64,000 nt of DNA from Stieleria marina (lineage in GTDB: Bacteria > Planctomycetota > Planctomycetia > Pirellulales > Pirellulaceae): assembly GCA_007741555.1 (NCBI GenBank), contig CP036526.1:2728001-2792000 (forward strand). Reading direction: 5' to 3'. Shown piece by piece: positions 32,838 to 40,657 of the stretch. Each line of letters starts with the position of its first letter. The first letter of the stretch is position 1. A program made the position numbers and the translations under genes. The notes beneath the pieces were generated by a model that worked only from the letters and a program-made list of their open reading frames with translations, did not search any database and had not been told where the DNA came from.

Positions 32838-35420
32838 CTATTCTTCGGGCACTTGGTACTCGAAACCGGTTCGCTTGTCGGCTGATTCAAAGAATCCTTG
32901 GTAGACCGTGCCGGCATCTTCGTTTCCGAGCGTCGATGCCATCATGCGATCGCGTGGTTGCTTGAAGCGTTCACGTAGATCTTCCAAGGTTGGCTGGAGC
33001 TCGATCGGTTGGACGATGTATATGACTCGTTCGGGCAAGTTGGCAGCGACGCCGACTTTGCCTTGCTCGGTCGTGAACACCTTCTCCATGAACTCTTCGC
33101 CCACCGAATCCAGTTTCGGAACGTTGCCTAAAAATGCACCACCGAAACCGAACGACTGCATCCAGCTGAATGGTCCCAGGTCGGTGTTGTACATGAACGC
33201 TTTGTCTTCGGGGACGAGGTCTTCTAGTTTCTCGCCCTTCTCGATTTTGTCCACCAATTCATCGGCAGCAGCGCGAGCCAAGTCACGAGCTTCGTCCATT
33301 CGGATCGACGCGATGACTTCGTCTTTGACTTCATCCAGTTCTGGAATGTAAGCGTCTTTTTCGTCGATTTTCCAAGTGATGTAAGATCGCTCGGCTTGCG
33401 TGTCCACAGTGCCCAGTGGCGAATACAGTTGCTGTTTGGGCATCTGTTGTCCCATGTAAGGCAGGCCGTACATCATTGCGGTGAATGGTGGTCCACGGTC
33501 GCGAAGTGACGTGCCCATTTCGACCGAGCTGGCGATCGGTTCGTCGGAAATACTGGACACATCGTGCGGACCAATTTTTCCGTAGACCAGACCGGTGTCG
33601 GCAGCCATCTTTTCCAAATCGGGTTTGGTAGGTGCTTCTCCGTCTTGTCCGATCGACTGGTTGGATTCGAAGATGGCGCGTTTGTTGAAATACAATCGCA
33701 TTTCGGATCGTACCTTTGTCATCGCTTCGTCAAGTTTTTTGCCGGCGGTGAATCGAACCATTGATCGAGCCACTTCATCGCGGACTTCCTCGAACGGTTT
33801 GACTTTGGGAGCTTCCTCCTTCGCGTCGGCCTCGGCGTCTTTGGCATCGGCGTCGTCTGCTTTTTCGGCATCCGCTTTGGCGTCGCCGGAGTCTTTCGCG
33901 TCGTCGGATGCTTTGGCAGTCTCAGTCGCCTGGCTGTCTTCTTTCATCTCCGCAGCTTTGTCGTCCGCTTCGGCTTCAGCTTTTTCAGTGGCCTTGGCAG
34001 CTTCATCACTAGCTTTTTCGGCTTCCTTTTTGTCGTCTTGGAAAGCGACGAGTCGGACACCATTGTCAGTGCGAGTGTTGGAGGACTGATCGGCGTCTGC
34101 TTCTGCCGCGGCGTCTTCGCGGACCGTTTCAATTTCCTTTTGGAAATCGTCGACCTGCTTTTTCAGTTTTGCTTTTGTGTCCGCTGCCGCTTTCTTGGCG
34201 TCGGCCGTATCGGCTTTTGCGGGTGCGTCAGCTTCTGGCGATTCTTTGGCAGGTGATTCCTTTGCAGGTGAATCTTCTGCAGGCATCGCTTTCGCTGCCG
34301 CGGTGTCTGGCTCGGTCGCTTTGGCTGCGTCTGCTTTGGTTTCGCTAGCTTCGTCCATTTTTTCAGTGGACTTTTCAGCGGGCGATTCTTCGGTCGCGGC
34401 TGCTTCTTTTTCGGCAGCGGCTTTCGCTTCGATCGCAGCCTTCATTTCTTCGGCTTGCTTGAGGACTTCTTCGCGATCAAATTTGGGCATCTCAAACGCG
34501 CCGCCTTTGAGCTGCTTTTCGTACTCGGCGCGAATCTCATCGTCCGACAGTTTTTCGACTTCGCGGTCGATGAACGATTTCATGTCGGCGGCGACGAACT
34601 CGAAGGTCGCGGTATCACGTTTGCGAAACGCTGGTTCAGGTGACTGGCGATTCGGGAAACGTTCTTTGCCCTCTTCGTAAACCGCTTGGATGACGGATGC
34701 CGAAGGGTTTGCGTTGGTTTTTTCGTAGAAGTCCTGAACTGGCAAACCGTAGGCAGCGACAGTGGCTTGTCGGTTGAGTTTCAAAAAGTTGGACCACTGC
34801 TGAGTCGGTGTGGTCAGAGCTTGTTGCTGTTTGGTGACCAATCCTGCGGTGCCGCTTTGTTGGTAAACCGATGCGAGCAGTTGGCTGCGAAGTTGTTCGT
34901 ACAGGTGGAACTGGCCCATGCTATTGCGCGACGTTTTGGCCAGCAGGCCAATAATTTCGGTGTCCGACATGGTGCCGTCGGTGAACTTGGAGAGCCAAGA
35001 TTTGATGGCCGTATCGTCCAGTTCGAAGCCTGCTTTGTTGGCTTCGGAGGCCAGTTGCATGGTCCGGACGCTACCGAATTCGCTGGGGTTGTCGTTGATA
35101 CCGACTTGTTGAACCCGTTTGGTTTGCGGGTCGATTGCAAAACCAGGTGTTCGAGGCGCTCCGCCGCGTTGGATGGTTTCTTCGGCCAACTCGCGTAGGA
35201 ATCGGACGGTGGTTTGGTGGTTACGTGTGAAGTTGTCGACACGGCTGCGATTGATCGCGACGCCATCGATTTCGGCAAGTTTGGCGTCAGCGCCACCACT
35301 TGCCCCTGATCGCAGGTACTGCTCCATGGCGGGCAGTACGACGAAGGCGAACATCGACAATCCAACCAGCACAACCATTGCTGGCTTGAGATTGCGGCGA
35401 AATATCTCAAAGGGACTCAT
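32838..35420 (-). CDS. PpiD/SurA-like membrane-anchored protein with acidic Ala/Lys/Glu-rich insert
   Basis: An 860-residue protein. The N terminus ('MSPFEIFRRNLKPAMVVLVG') has one membrane helix (about residues 13-31) and then a SurA/PpiD-type N-terminal chaperone region ('IDGVAINRSRVDNFTRNHQT'). The middle, about residues 310-540, is low-complexity Ala/Asp/Lys/Glu ('KADAEKADDADAKDAEADAK') and likely disordered. The C-terminal part contains PpiC-like helices ('DEARDLARAAADELVDKI'). I see no complete parvulin active site. It is predicted to be an envelope folding factor. It ends at a strong terminator, and the region upstream is shared with topA. Confidence 0.65.
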   Translation of the reverse strand: MSPFEIFRRNLKPAMVVLVGLSMFAFVVLPAMEQYLRSGASGGADAKLAEIDGVAINRSRVDNFTRNHQTTVRFLRELAEETIQRGGAPRTPGFAIDPQTKRVQQVGINDNPSEFGSVRTMQLASEANKAGFELDDTAIKSWLSKFTDGTMSDTEIIGLLAKTSRNSMGQFHLYEQLRSQLLASVYQQSGTAGLVTKQQQALTTPTQQWSNFLKLNRQATVAAYGLPVQDFYEKTNANPSASVIQAVYEEGKERFPNRQSPEPAFRKRDTATFEFVAADMKSFIDREVEKLSDDEIRAEYEKQLKGGAFEMPKFDREEVLKQAEEMKAAIEAKAAAEKEAAATEESPAEKSTEKMDEASETKADAAKATEPDTAAAKAMPAEDSPAKESPAKESPEADAPAKADTADAKKAAADTKAKLKKQVDDFQKEIETVREDAAAEADADQSSNTRTDNGVRLVAFQDDKKEAEKASDEAAKATEKAEAEADDKAAEMKEDSQATETAKASDDAKDSGDAKADAEKADDADAKDAEADAKEEAPKVKPFEEVRDEVARSMVRFTAGKKLDEAMTKVRSEMRLYFNKRAIFESNQSIGQDGEAPTKPDLEKMAADTGLVYGKIGPHDVSSISDEPIASSVEMGTSLRDRGPPFTAMMYGLPYMGQQMPKQQLYSPLGTVDTQAERSYITWKIDEKDAYIPELDEVKDEVIASIRMDEARDLARAAADELVDKIEKGEKLEDLVPEDKAFMYNTDLGPFSWMQSFGFGGAFLGNVPKLDSVGEEFMEKVFTTEQGKVGVAANLPERVIYIVQPIELQPTLEDLRERFKQPRDRMMASTLGNEDAGTVYQGFFESADKRTGFEYQVPEE

Positions 35421-36144
35421 AACGGCGTACTTTCGGCGTAATGCGCGGGAAAGGTGATGATCTGATCACGGTTGGCAAGCTCAGGCCGGACCGCTTCGGA
35501 TCGATAAACTTGGGATGTCGCCTTGACAGCGAGGCTGCCGCGACCAACTCTTTTGGCCAACCAGATCCCACTGGATGTTGCATCCAGAGGATCGGGACCT
35601 CATTTGCTGGTTGCAGATCAGAACAATTGAAGTCACTTATCAGAGCCAATCTGTGAGTGTGGCACCAATAGGGGATCTTCGCAAACCGGTAGACGAGGCA
35701 AACCGGCTCACTGTTTTGACTGCTAGCGAAACGGAAAGCGTATCGCCGCCCGTTTTTCAGGGTCAAGGCGAGATCGCTACTGGCAAGCAAGAATTGAGGC
35801 GGAAATCGGATTGGCGGGTCGCGAGACGACTTTCGAGCCCACCTGATCCGGTGAGACAACATTGAATCGGGGTGTCAAATCCGCAAGGATGTCACCCTGG
35901 GAGCTATGGGTTGTTCAGGGGGAATCGGTCTGCAGTGTGCGTCCAACAGCACTTGGGCTGCCCGATCAAGGACTGCCTGGTGACGAAGCTGCTCGTGGGA
36001 GTGGTGCCCGTTGCAATGCTGCTCCATCGCTGTTGATGAATAGTTAGAGTTGATATTTAAATAGAGACGAATTGGTCGAAGTTCGGTATCTTCGCGACCA
36101 TTTGATTACTTCACATTTTCGCTCCCTCGATATTCGCGTTTTGA
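35421..36144. other. Divergent intergenic region upstream of topA
   Basis: About 720 bases. Overlapping short frames (for example 35407-35862 minus and 35575-35865 plus) have no domain, signal peptide or credible ribosome binding site. An AT-rich patch (TATTTAAATAG, about 36053-36063) may hold the topA -10. I see nothing else. Confidence 0.4.
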
Positions 36145-38898
36145 ATGGCTAAAAGCACCGGCAAAAGCCTGGTTATTGTCGAATCCCCGGCCAAGGCAAG
36201 AACGATCTCCAAGTACTTGGGCAACAGCTACCAGGTCGAAGCGAGTATTGGGCACGTCCGTGATTTGCCCGAAGGCAAGAAGGACGTCCCCGAAAAATAC
36301 AAGAAAGAGGAATGGGCGTACTTGGGCGTCAATGTGGACGACGATTTTGAGCCGCTCTACATCGTTCCGGCGGAAAAGAAGAAGCAGGTCAAGAAGCTCA
36401 AAGATGCCCTGAAGGGCTGCGAAAACTTGTACCTCGCGACGGACGAAGACCGCGAAGGAGAGGCGATCAGCTGGCACTTGCTGGAGATTCTGAAGCCCAA
36501 GGTGCCGGTGCATCGCATGGTGTTTCATGAGATCACCAAGGAAGCGATCACCCATGCTCTTCAGGACACCCGCGACATCGACGATGGCATGGTTCGCGCT
36601 CAGGAGACACGCCGGATCTTGGACCGTCTGTACGGATTTGACATGTCACAGTTGCTGTGGCGAAAAATCGGTAGCGGTACCAGTGCTGGCCGTGTGCAAA
36701 GTGTGGCCGTGCGATTGATTGTCGAACGCGAACGCGAGCGAATCGCATTTGTCAGTTCGACGTACTGGGATTTGGAAGCGGTTTTTCAGACCGGCAAAGG
36801 CGAAAATTTGGAAGCCACGCTGTCGACCGTCGACGGCCGTAAAATTCCATCGGGCAAGGATTTCGATTCGACGACAGGCAAGCTGAAAAAGCCGGCTCTG
36901 TTGCAAATGGACGAAGCCGAATCGAAGGCACTGGCCGAACGATTGAAGGCGGCGGATTTTAAAGTCACCAAGGTCGAAGTCAAACCGTTTACCGAACGCC
37001 CGCGAGCTGCGTTTACGACCAGTACGCTTCAGCAAGACGCTAACCGCAAGTTAGGGTTCACTGCGAAACGAACGATGGGTGCGGCTCAGAAGTTGTACGA
37101 AAATGGTTACATTACTTACATGCGTACCGACAGTACGACGCTTTCGAAGGAAGCGATCGGCGCGGCACGCGATTTGGTCCGTAGCGAGTACGGCGAAAAG
37201 TTCTTGCACCCTGAAGTGCGACTGTACAAGTCAAAGGAAAAGAACGCTCAAGAGGCTCACGAAGCGATTCGTCCAGCGGGTACCCCGTTTCGAGTACCTG
37301 GAACACTGAAAGGCGAATTGGATTCGGATCAGTTCCGATTGTTTGAACTGATTTGGAAGCGAACGATTGCTTGTCAGATGGCGGATGCAAAGAAGCAGCG
37401 GATCGCAGTGACCATCGAAGGCGGCGGAGCGGTCTTTACGGCAAGCGGAACGAGCATTTTGTTCGAGGGTTTTCTGCGGGCATACGTCGAAGGCAGCGAC
37501 AATCCGGAAGCCGAACTCGCAAACAAGGAGCGTCTGCTACCGGCCGTTGAAGAAAGCGATCCGCTGGACGCAAAAGATCTGGATCCCAAGAGCCATACAA
37601 CTCAGCCACCTGCTCGGTTTACCGAGGCATCGCTGACAAAAACGCTGGAGGAAAAAGGCATCGGTCGCCCGAGTACTTATGCGTCGATCATCGGCACGAT
37701 CACCAACGAACGACGTGGGTACATCGGCAAAAAAGGGTCGGCGTTGGTTCCGTCTTGGCGTGCGTTTAGTGTGACGCGTTTGATGGAGGATCACTTTGGC
37801 CCGCTCGTGGATTACGAATTCACGGCCGAGATGGAAGACTTCCTCGATTCGATCAGTCGCAAAGAAGCGGGGCACCTGGAGTATCTGAAGAAGTTTTACT
37901 TTGGCGATAATTCCGATGACAAACACAATGTTGGTTTGCGGGATCGGCTGAAGGACAAGCTGGAAAAGATCGACGCCAAGCAAACGGCGATGTTTTTGCT
38001 GGGCACGCCAACCGAAGGCGAACACCGCGAAGAGGTGTTTGTTCGTGTTGGCAAATATGGTCCGTACATCGAACAGGGCGAACGCAAAGCGTCGATTCCC
38101 GACGGGTTGCCCCCGGACGAAATGAATCTTGGCAAAGCGATGGAGTTGCTGTCGCAGAGCGAAGTGGAAGAGGAGCCAATCGGGGTTCACCCCGAGACCG
38201 GCAAGCCGATTTTCATCAAGGTCGGCCGCTTTGGTCCTTACATCCAGTTGGGCGAACCTGATGACGAAGAGAAGCGGAATCAGTCACTGCTGAAGGGTAT
38301 GGAGGTCGCCGACCTGACTTTGGAAATGGCTTGCAAGCTGTTGACATTGCCACGGACACTGGGCGATTTCCCCGACAATGGACAGCCGATCCAAGCGTTT
38401 GATGGTCGCTACGGGCCTTACGTCAAATGCGAAAAAGACACGCGGTCGCTTCCTGCTGGGGTATCGCCGCTGGAAGTAACCTTGGACGATGCGATTAAAC
38501 TGCTGCGTGCACCCAAGACACGTGGCCGGGGAACACCCAAAGAACCTCTGAAACTGTACGAAAAGCCATCGCCGATCACGGAGAAAGAAGTCAAGATTTT
38601 GGATGGGCGATTCGGTCCGTACGTGACCGATGGCGAAACCAACGCGTCGCTTCGTAAGGGAATGGACGCCAAAGAAATGACGTTCGAGGCGGCTCTGGAC
38701 CTGTTGGCCGAACGAGCCGCAAAGGGACCGACCAAAAAGAAGAAAAAGAAAAAGAAGGCGGCAAAGAAAAAGCCAGCCAAGAAGAAAGCCGCCAAGAAAA
38801 AGGCTCCGGCTAAGAAAAAAGCAGCTAAGAAGAAGCCGGCCAAGAAGAAGGCTCCGGCGAAAAAGAAGGCTGCTGCAAAGAAAAAAACGGCGGAATAG
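36145..38898 (+). CDS. topA: DNA topoisomerase I with Lys/Ala-rich tail
   Basis: A 917-residue type IA topoisomerase that relaxes negative supercoils. The Toprim domain starts at 'SLVIVESPAKARTISKYLG' and includes 'ATDEDREGEAISWHL'. The catalytic Tyr325 is in 'YITYMRTDSTTLS'. 'RPSTYASIIGTI' follows. The C-terminal region has four 'GRFGPY'-type repeats instead of zinc fingers. The last 60 residues or so are almost pure Lys/Ala/Pro ('KKKAAKKKPAKKKAAKKK'), a histone-H1-like tail probably for DNA binding. Start ATG 36145. It is followed by a small basic gene. Confidence 0.96.
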   Translation: MAKSTGKSLVIVESPAKARTISKYLGNSYQVEASIGHVRDLPEGKKDVPEKYKKEEWAYLGVNVDDDFEPLYIVPAEKKKQVKKLKDALKGCENLYLATDEDREGEAISWHLLEILKPKVPVHRMVFHEITKEAITHALQDTRDIDDGMVRAQETRRILDRLYGFDMSQLLWRKIGSGTSAGRVQSVAVRLIVERERERIAFVSSTYWDLEAVFQTGKGENLEATLSTVDGRKIPSGKDFDSTTGKLKKPALLQMDEAESKALAERLKAADFKVTKVEVKPFTERPRAAFTTSTLQQDANRKLGFTAKRTMGAAQKLYENGYITYMRTDSTTLSKEAIGAARDLVRSEYGEKFLHPEVRLYKSKEKNAQEAHEAIRPAGTPFRVPGTLKGELDSDQFRLFELIWKRTIACQMADAKKQRIAVTIEGGGAVFTASGTSILFEGFLRAYVEGSDNPEAELANKERLLPAVEESDPLDAKDLDPKSHTTQPPARFTEASLTKTLEEKGIGRPSTYASIIGTITNERRGYIGKKGSALVPSWRAFSVTRLMEDHFGPLVDYEFTAEMEDFLDSISRKEAGHLEYLKKFYFGDNSDDKHNVGLRDRLKDKLEKIDAKQTAMFLLGTPTEGEHREEVFVRVGKYGPYIEQGERKASIPDGLPPDEMNLGKAMELLSQSEVEEEPIGVHPETGKPIFIKVGRFGPYIQLGEPDDEEKRNQSLLKGMEVADLTLEMACKLLTLPRTLGDFPDNGQPIQAFDGRYGPYVKCEKDTRSLPAGVSPLEVTLDDAIKLLRAPKTRGRGTPKEPLKLYEKPSPITEKEVKILDGRFGPYVTDGETNASLRKGMDAKEMTFEAALDLLAERAAKGPTKKKKKKKKAAKKKPAKKKAAKKKAPAKKKAAKKKPAKKKAPAKKKAAAKKKTAE

Positions 38899-38970
38899 CG
38901 GCGCAAGTCGTTTAACCGTATAACCTTGAGCCACTCGCTCACTCAAAAACTGATCCTCTCGGAGAAAATG

Positions 38971-39150
38971 ATGACTGCTGGAATTGAACGTGTCCGTGAA
39001 ATTCGTCGACTTAGAACACGCCGTAAGAAGACGGCGATGATTGTTGCTCGTGTCAAAAAAGGCACGATGGACAAGGCCGAAGCGATCCGAAAGCTTCGCA
39101 AACTGACACCAGGTGCCAACGTGATCATCGAGCGTGAAGGCTGGGAGTAA
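38971..39150 (+). CDS. Small basic hypothetical protein downstream of topA
   Basis: A 59-residue protein starting at the second of two consecutive ATGs, six bases after GGAG. The upstream in-frame start at 38926 lacks such a site. It is rich in Arg/Lys ('VREIRRLRTRRKKTAMIVAR') and ends 'GANVIIEREGWE'. No known family recognised. Its closeness to topA (72 bases) and good ribosome binding site suggest a real gene, probably nucleic-acid binding. Confidence 0.6.
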   Translation: MTAGIERVREIRRLRTRRKKTAMIVARVKKGTMDKAEAIRKLRKLTPGANVIIEREGWE

Positions 39151-39712
39151 GCCCTGTTTCGCATACGTCATGGCCGATTCATCGGCTGGTGATATCGCAG
39201 CAGTGGCACGATTTGCCTGAACCGTCTGGTTCAGTGTGCGCTGACGGCGGCTAAATTGAGACGGCAGCCAACCCAACCCAGCCAACACCGGCTCACGGAT
39301 TCAGTTCACGAGCTTGAGCCGCTAGCGGTCACAACTGGGGAGCAGGGACAACCCGTTTCTGCGATCGCCCAACGTAGGTAGCGGGTCGAAGCGATGGTGC
39401 GCAGTTGTGCCGAACCGGTCGCGACGAGCTGGTTAGGTTGTTTTGGACGAGGGTTGAAAGTCGATCAGCGACGGTCTCTCGCACGTCGACGCTTTTGGGG
39501 ATCGGACTGATGTCTGCGGCAAGATGGAGAATGTCTCCGGCAATGGGCTGGATCGGCCTGCAGTGGACGCCTGAACACTGTGGTCGACGCCTGAGCGAAA
39601 TCCTCCAGAAAAAAATCTGGCAACGCGAACCCACCCCAAAAAAACGTCGTAACAGAATGCTGAAGTTTTTCACCGCCGATTTTTCCGGCGACTTCCTCCC
39701 ACGGATTCACTG
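39151..39712. other. Intergenic region, no gene supported
   Basis: About 560 bases between the small basic gene and the ABC ATPase gene. Frames on both strands (for example 39329-39673 minus, 39465-39824 minus) overlap one another and lack protein features. A palindromic CCGCTAGCGG lies near 39319-39328. The promoter of the ABC cassette should be near the right end. Confidence 0.4.
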
Positions 39713-40492
39713 ATGACGTCCCCTGCAGAGTCAAAAACCGACGAATCACGCGCCGGCGAGTCAAGACGCCCCATGATCGAAGCGGTCGGGCTGAGCAAGT
39801 TCTACGGACCATTTGCCGCCGCACGCGAAGTCGATTTTTCGGTCCGCGAAGGCGAATTGGTTGCCTTTCTCGGTCCCAATGGTGCCGGCAAAAGCACGAC
39901 CATGAAAATGTTGACCGGCTACATCGCTCCCAGCGAAGGCGAAGCCCGCATCGCTGGTCACAACATGATGGAAGACCGAATCGAAGGCAGCAAACACTTG
40001 GGCTACTTGCCCGAAAGTGGCCCGCTGTACTACGAGATGACGCCGATGGGCATGCTGAATTTTTTCGCAGACGCTCGTGGGCTGTCCAAAACGGTCAAGA
40101 AAGATCGCATCGATGCGGTGATCGACATCTGTGACCTGTCGTCGGTGGTCTACAAACCCATCAGCAAATTGTCCAAAGGTTTCAAGCAGCGGGTCGGCAT
40201 GAGCCAAGCGTTGCTGCACGAGCCCGATGTGCTGATCATGGACGAACCGACTGCGGGATTGGATCCAAACCAAGTTCGGGGCGTTCGCAAAACGATGCGA
40301 AAACTTTCCGAAACCAAAACGATTCTCTTGAGCACGCACATCCTGCAAGAAGTCGAAGCGATGGCCAGTCGCGTTGTCATGATTAACGAAGGACGTTTGG
40401 TCTACGACGGCGATGTCGCTGGACTACGACAAAAAGGCGACGTCACCTTGGACGACGCTTTTCACACGTTGACCAAGGGCGCTCACATTTAG
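39713..40492 (+). CDS. ABC transporter ATPase (GldA/NatA type)
   Basis: A 259-residue ATPase. The Walker A 'GPNGAGKSTTMKMLTG', Q-loop region 'LGYLPESGPLYYEMT', signature 'LSKGFKQRVGMSQALLHEP', Walker B 'VLIMDEPTAGLD' and H-loop 'LLSTHILQEVEA' are all present. It is the first gene of a three-gene cassette with a permease/GldG-like fusion and a DUF4340 protein. The cassette resembles the gliding/auxiliary ABC system Gld(A)FG, though here it more likely serves envelope transport in a non-gliding cell. Substrate unknown. Confidence 0.92.
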   Translation: MTSPAESKTDESRAGESRRPMIEAVGLSKFYGPFAAAREVDFSVREGELVAFLGPNGAGKSTTMKMLTGYIAPSEGEARIAGHNMMEDRIEGSKHLGYLPESGPLYYEMTPMGMLNFFADARGLSKTVKKDRIDAVIDICDLSSVVYKPISKLSKGFKQRVGMSQALLHEPDVLIMDEPTAGLDPNQVRGVRKTMRKLSETKTILLSTHILQEVEAMASRVVMINEGRLVYDGDVAGLRQKGDVTLDDAFHTLTKGAHI

Positions 40493-40505
40493 TGGCGATC
40501 ATCAA

Positions 40506-40561
40506 GCGGGAGAAGCAGCCAGCGGGTTGTTTTGATTTAACAACTTAAACGCCTCTCCCGC
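40506..40561 (+). promoter_or_regulatory. Nested inverted repeat between ABC ATPase and permease genes
   Basis: GCGGGAGA (40506-40513) pairs with TCTCCCGC (40554-40561). Inside it GTTGTT (40526-40531) pairs with AACAAC (40539-40544). The two-level fold sits 13 bases after the ATPase stop and 96 bases before the next gene. No T-run follows, so it may be an mRNA stability or attenuation element rather than a terminator. Confidence 0.4.
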
Positions 40562-40657
40562 CTATAGTTCCGCAAGCAAGAAATCTGTTTGCCTGGAATT
40601 CTCGACGACATCGTCTCAACCTATCCTCAGCACTCGTAACCACACACTAAAAACACC

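Noticed and set aside
34177-34680. Plus-strand Ala/Ser-rich ORF
   Set aside because: It is the antisense shadow of the low-complexity part of the PpiD-like gene.
36145-38898. CRISPR-like periodicity in the Lys/Ala codon runs of topA
   Set aside because: The repeats are short codon repeats in a coding region with no spacers. No CRISPR array or cas gene was seen in the window.
38418-38942. Minus-strand ORF with many 'FFLAGFF' hydrophobic repeats
   Set aside because: It is the antisense of the Lys/Ala tail of topA and only mimics a membrane protein.
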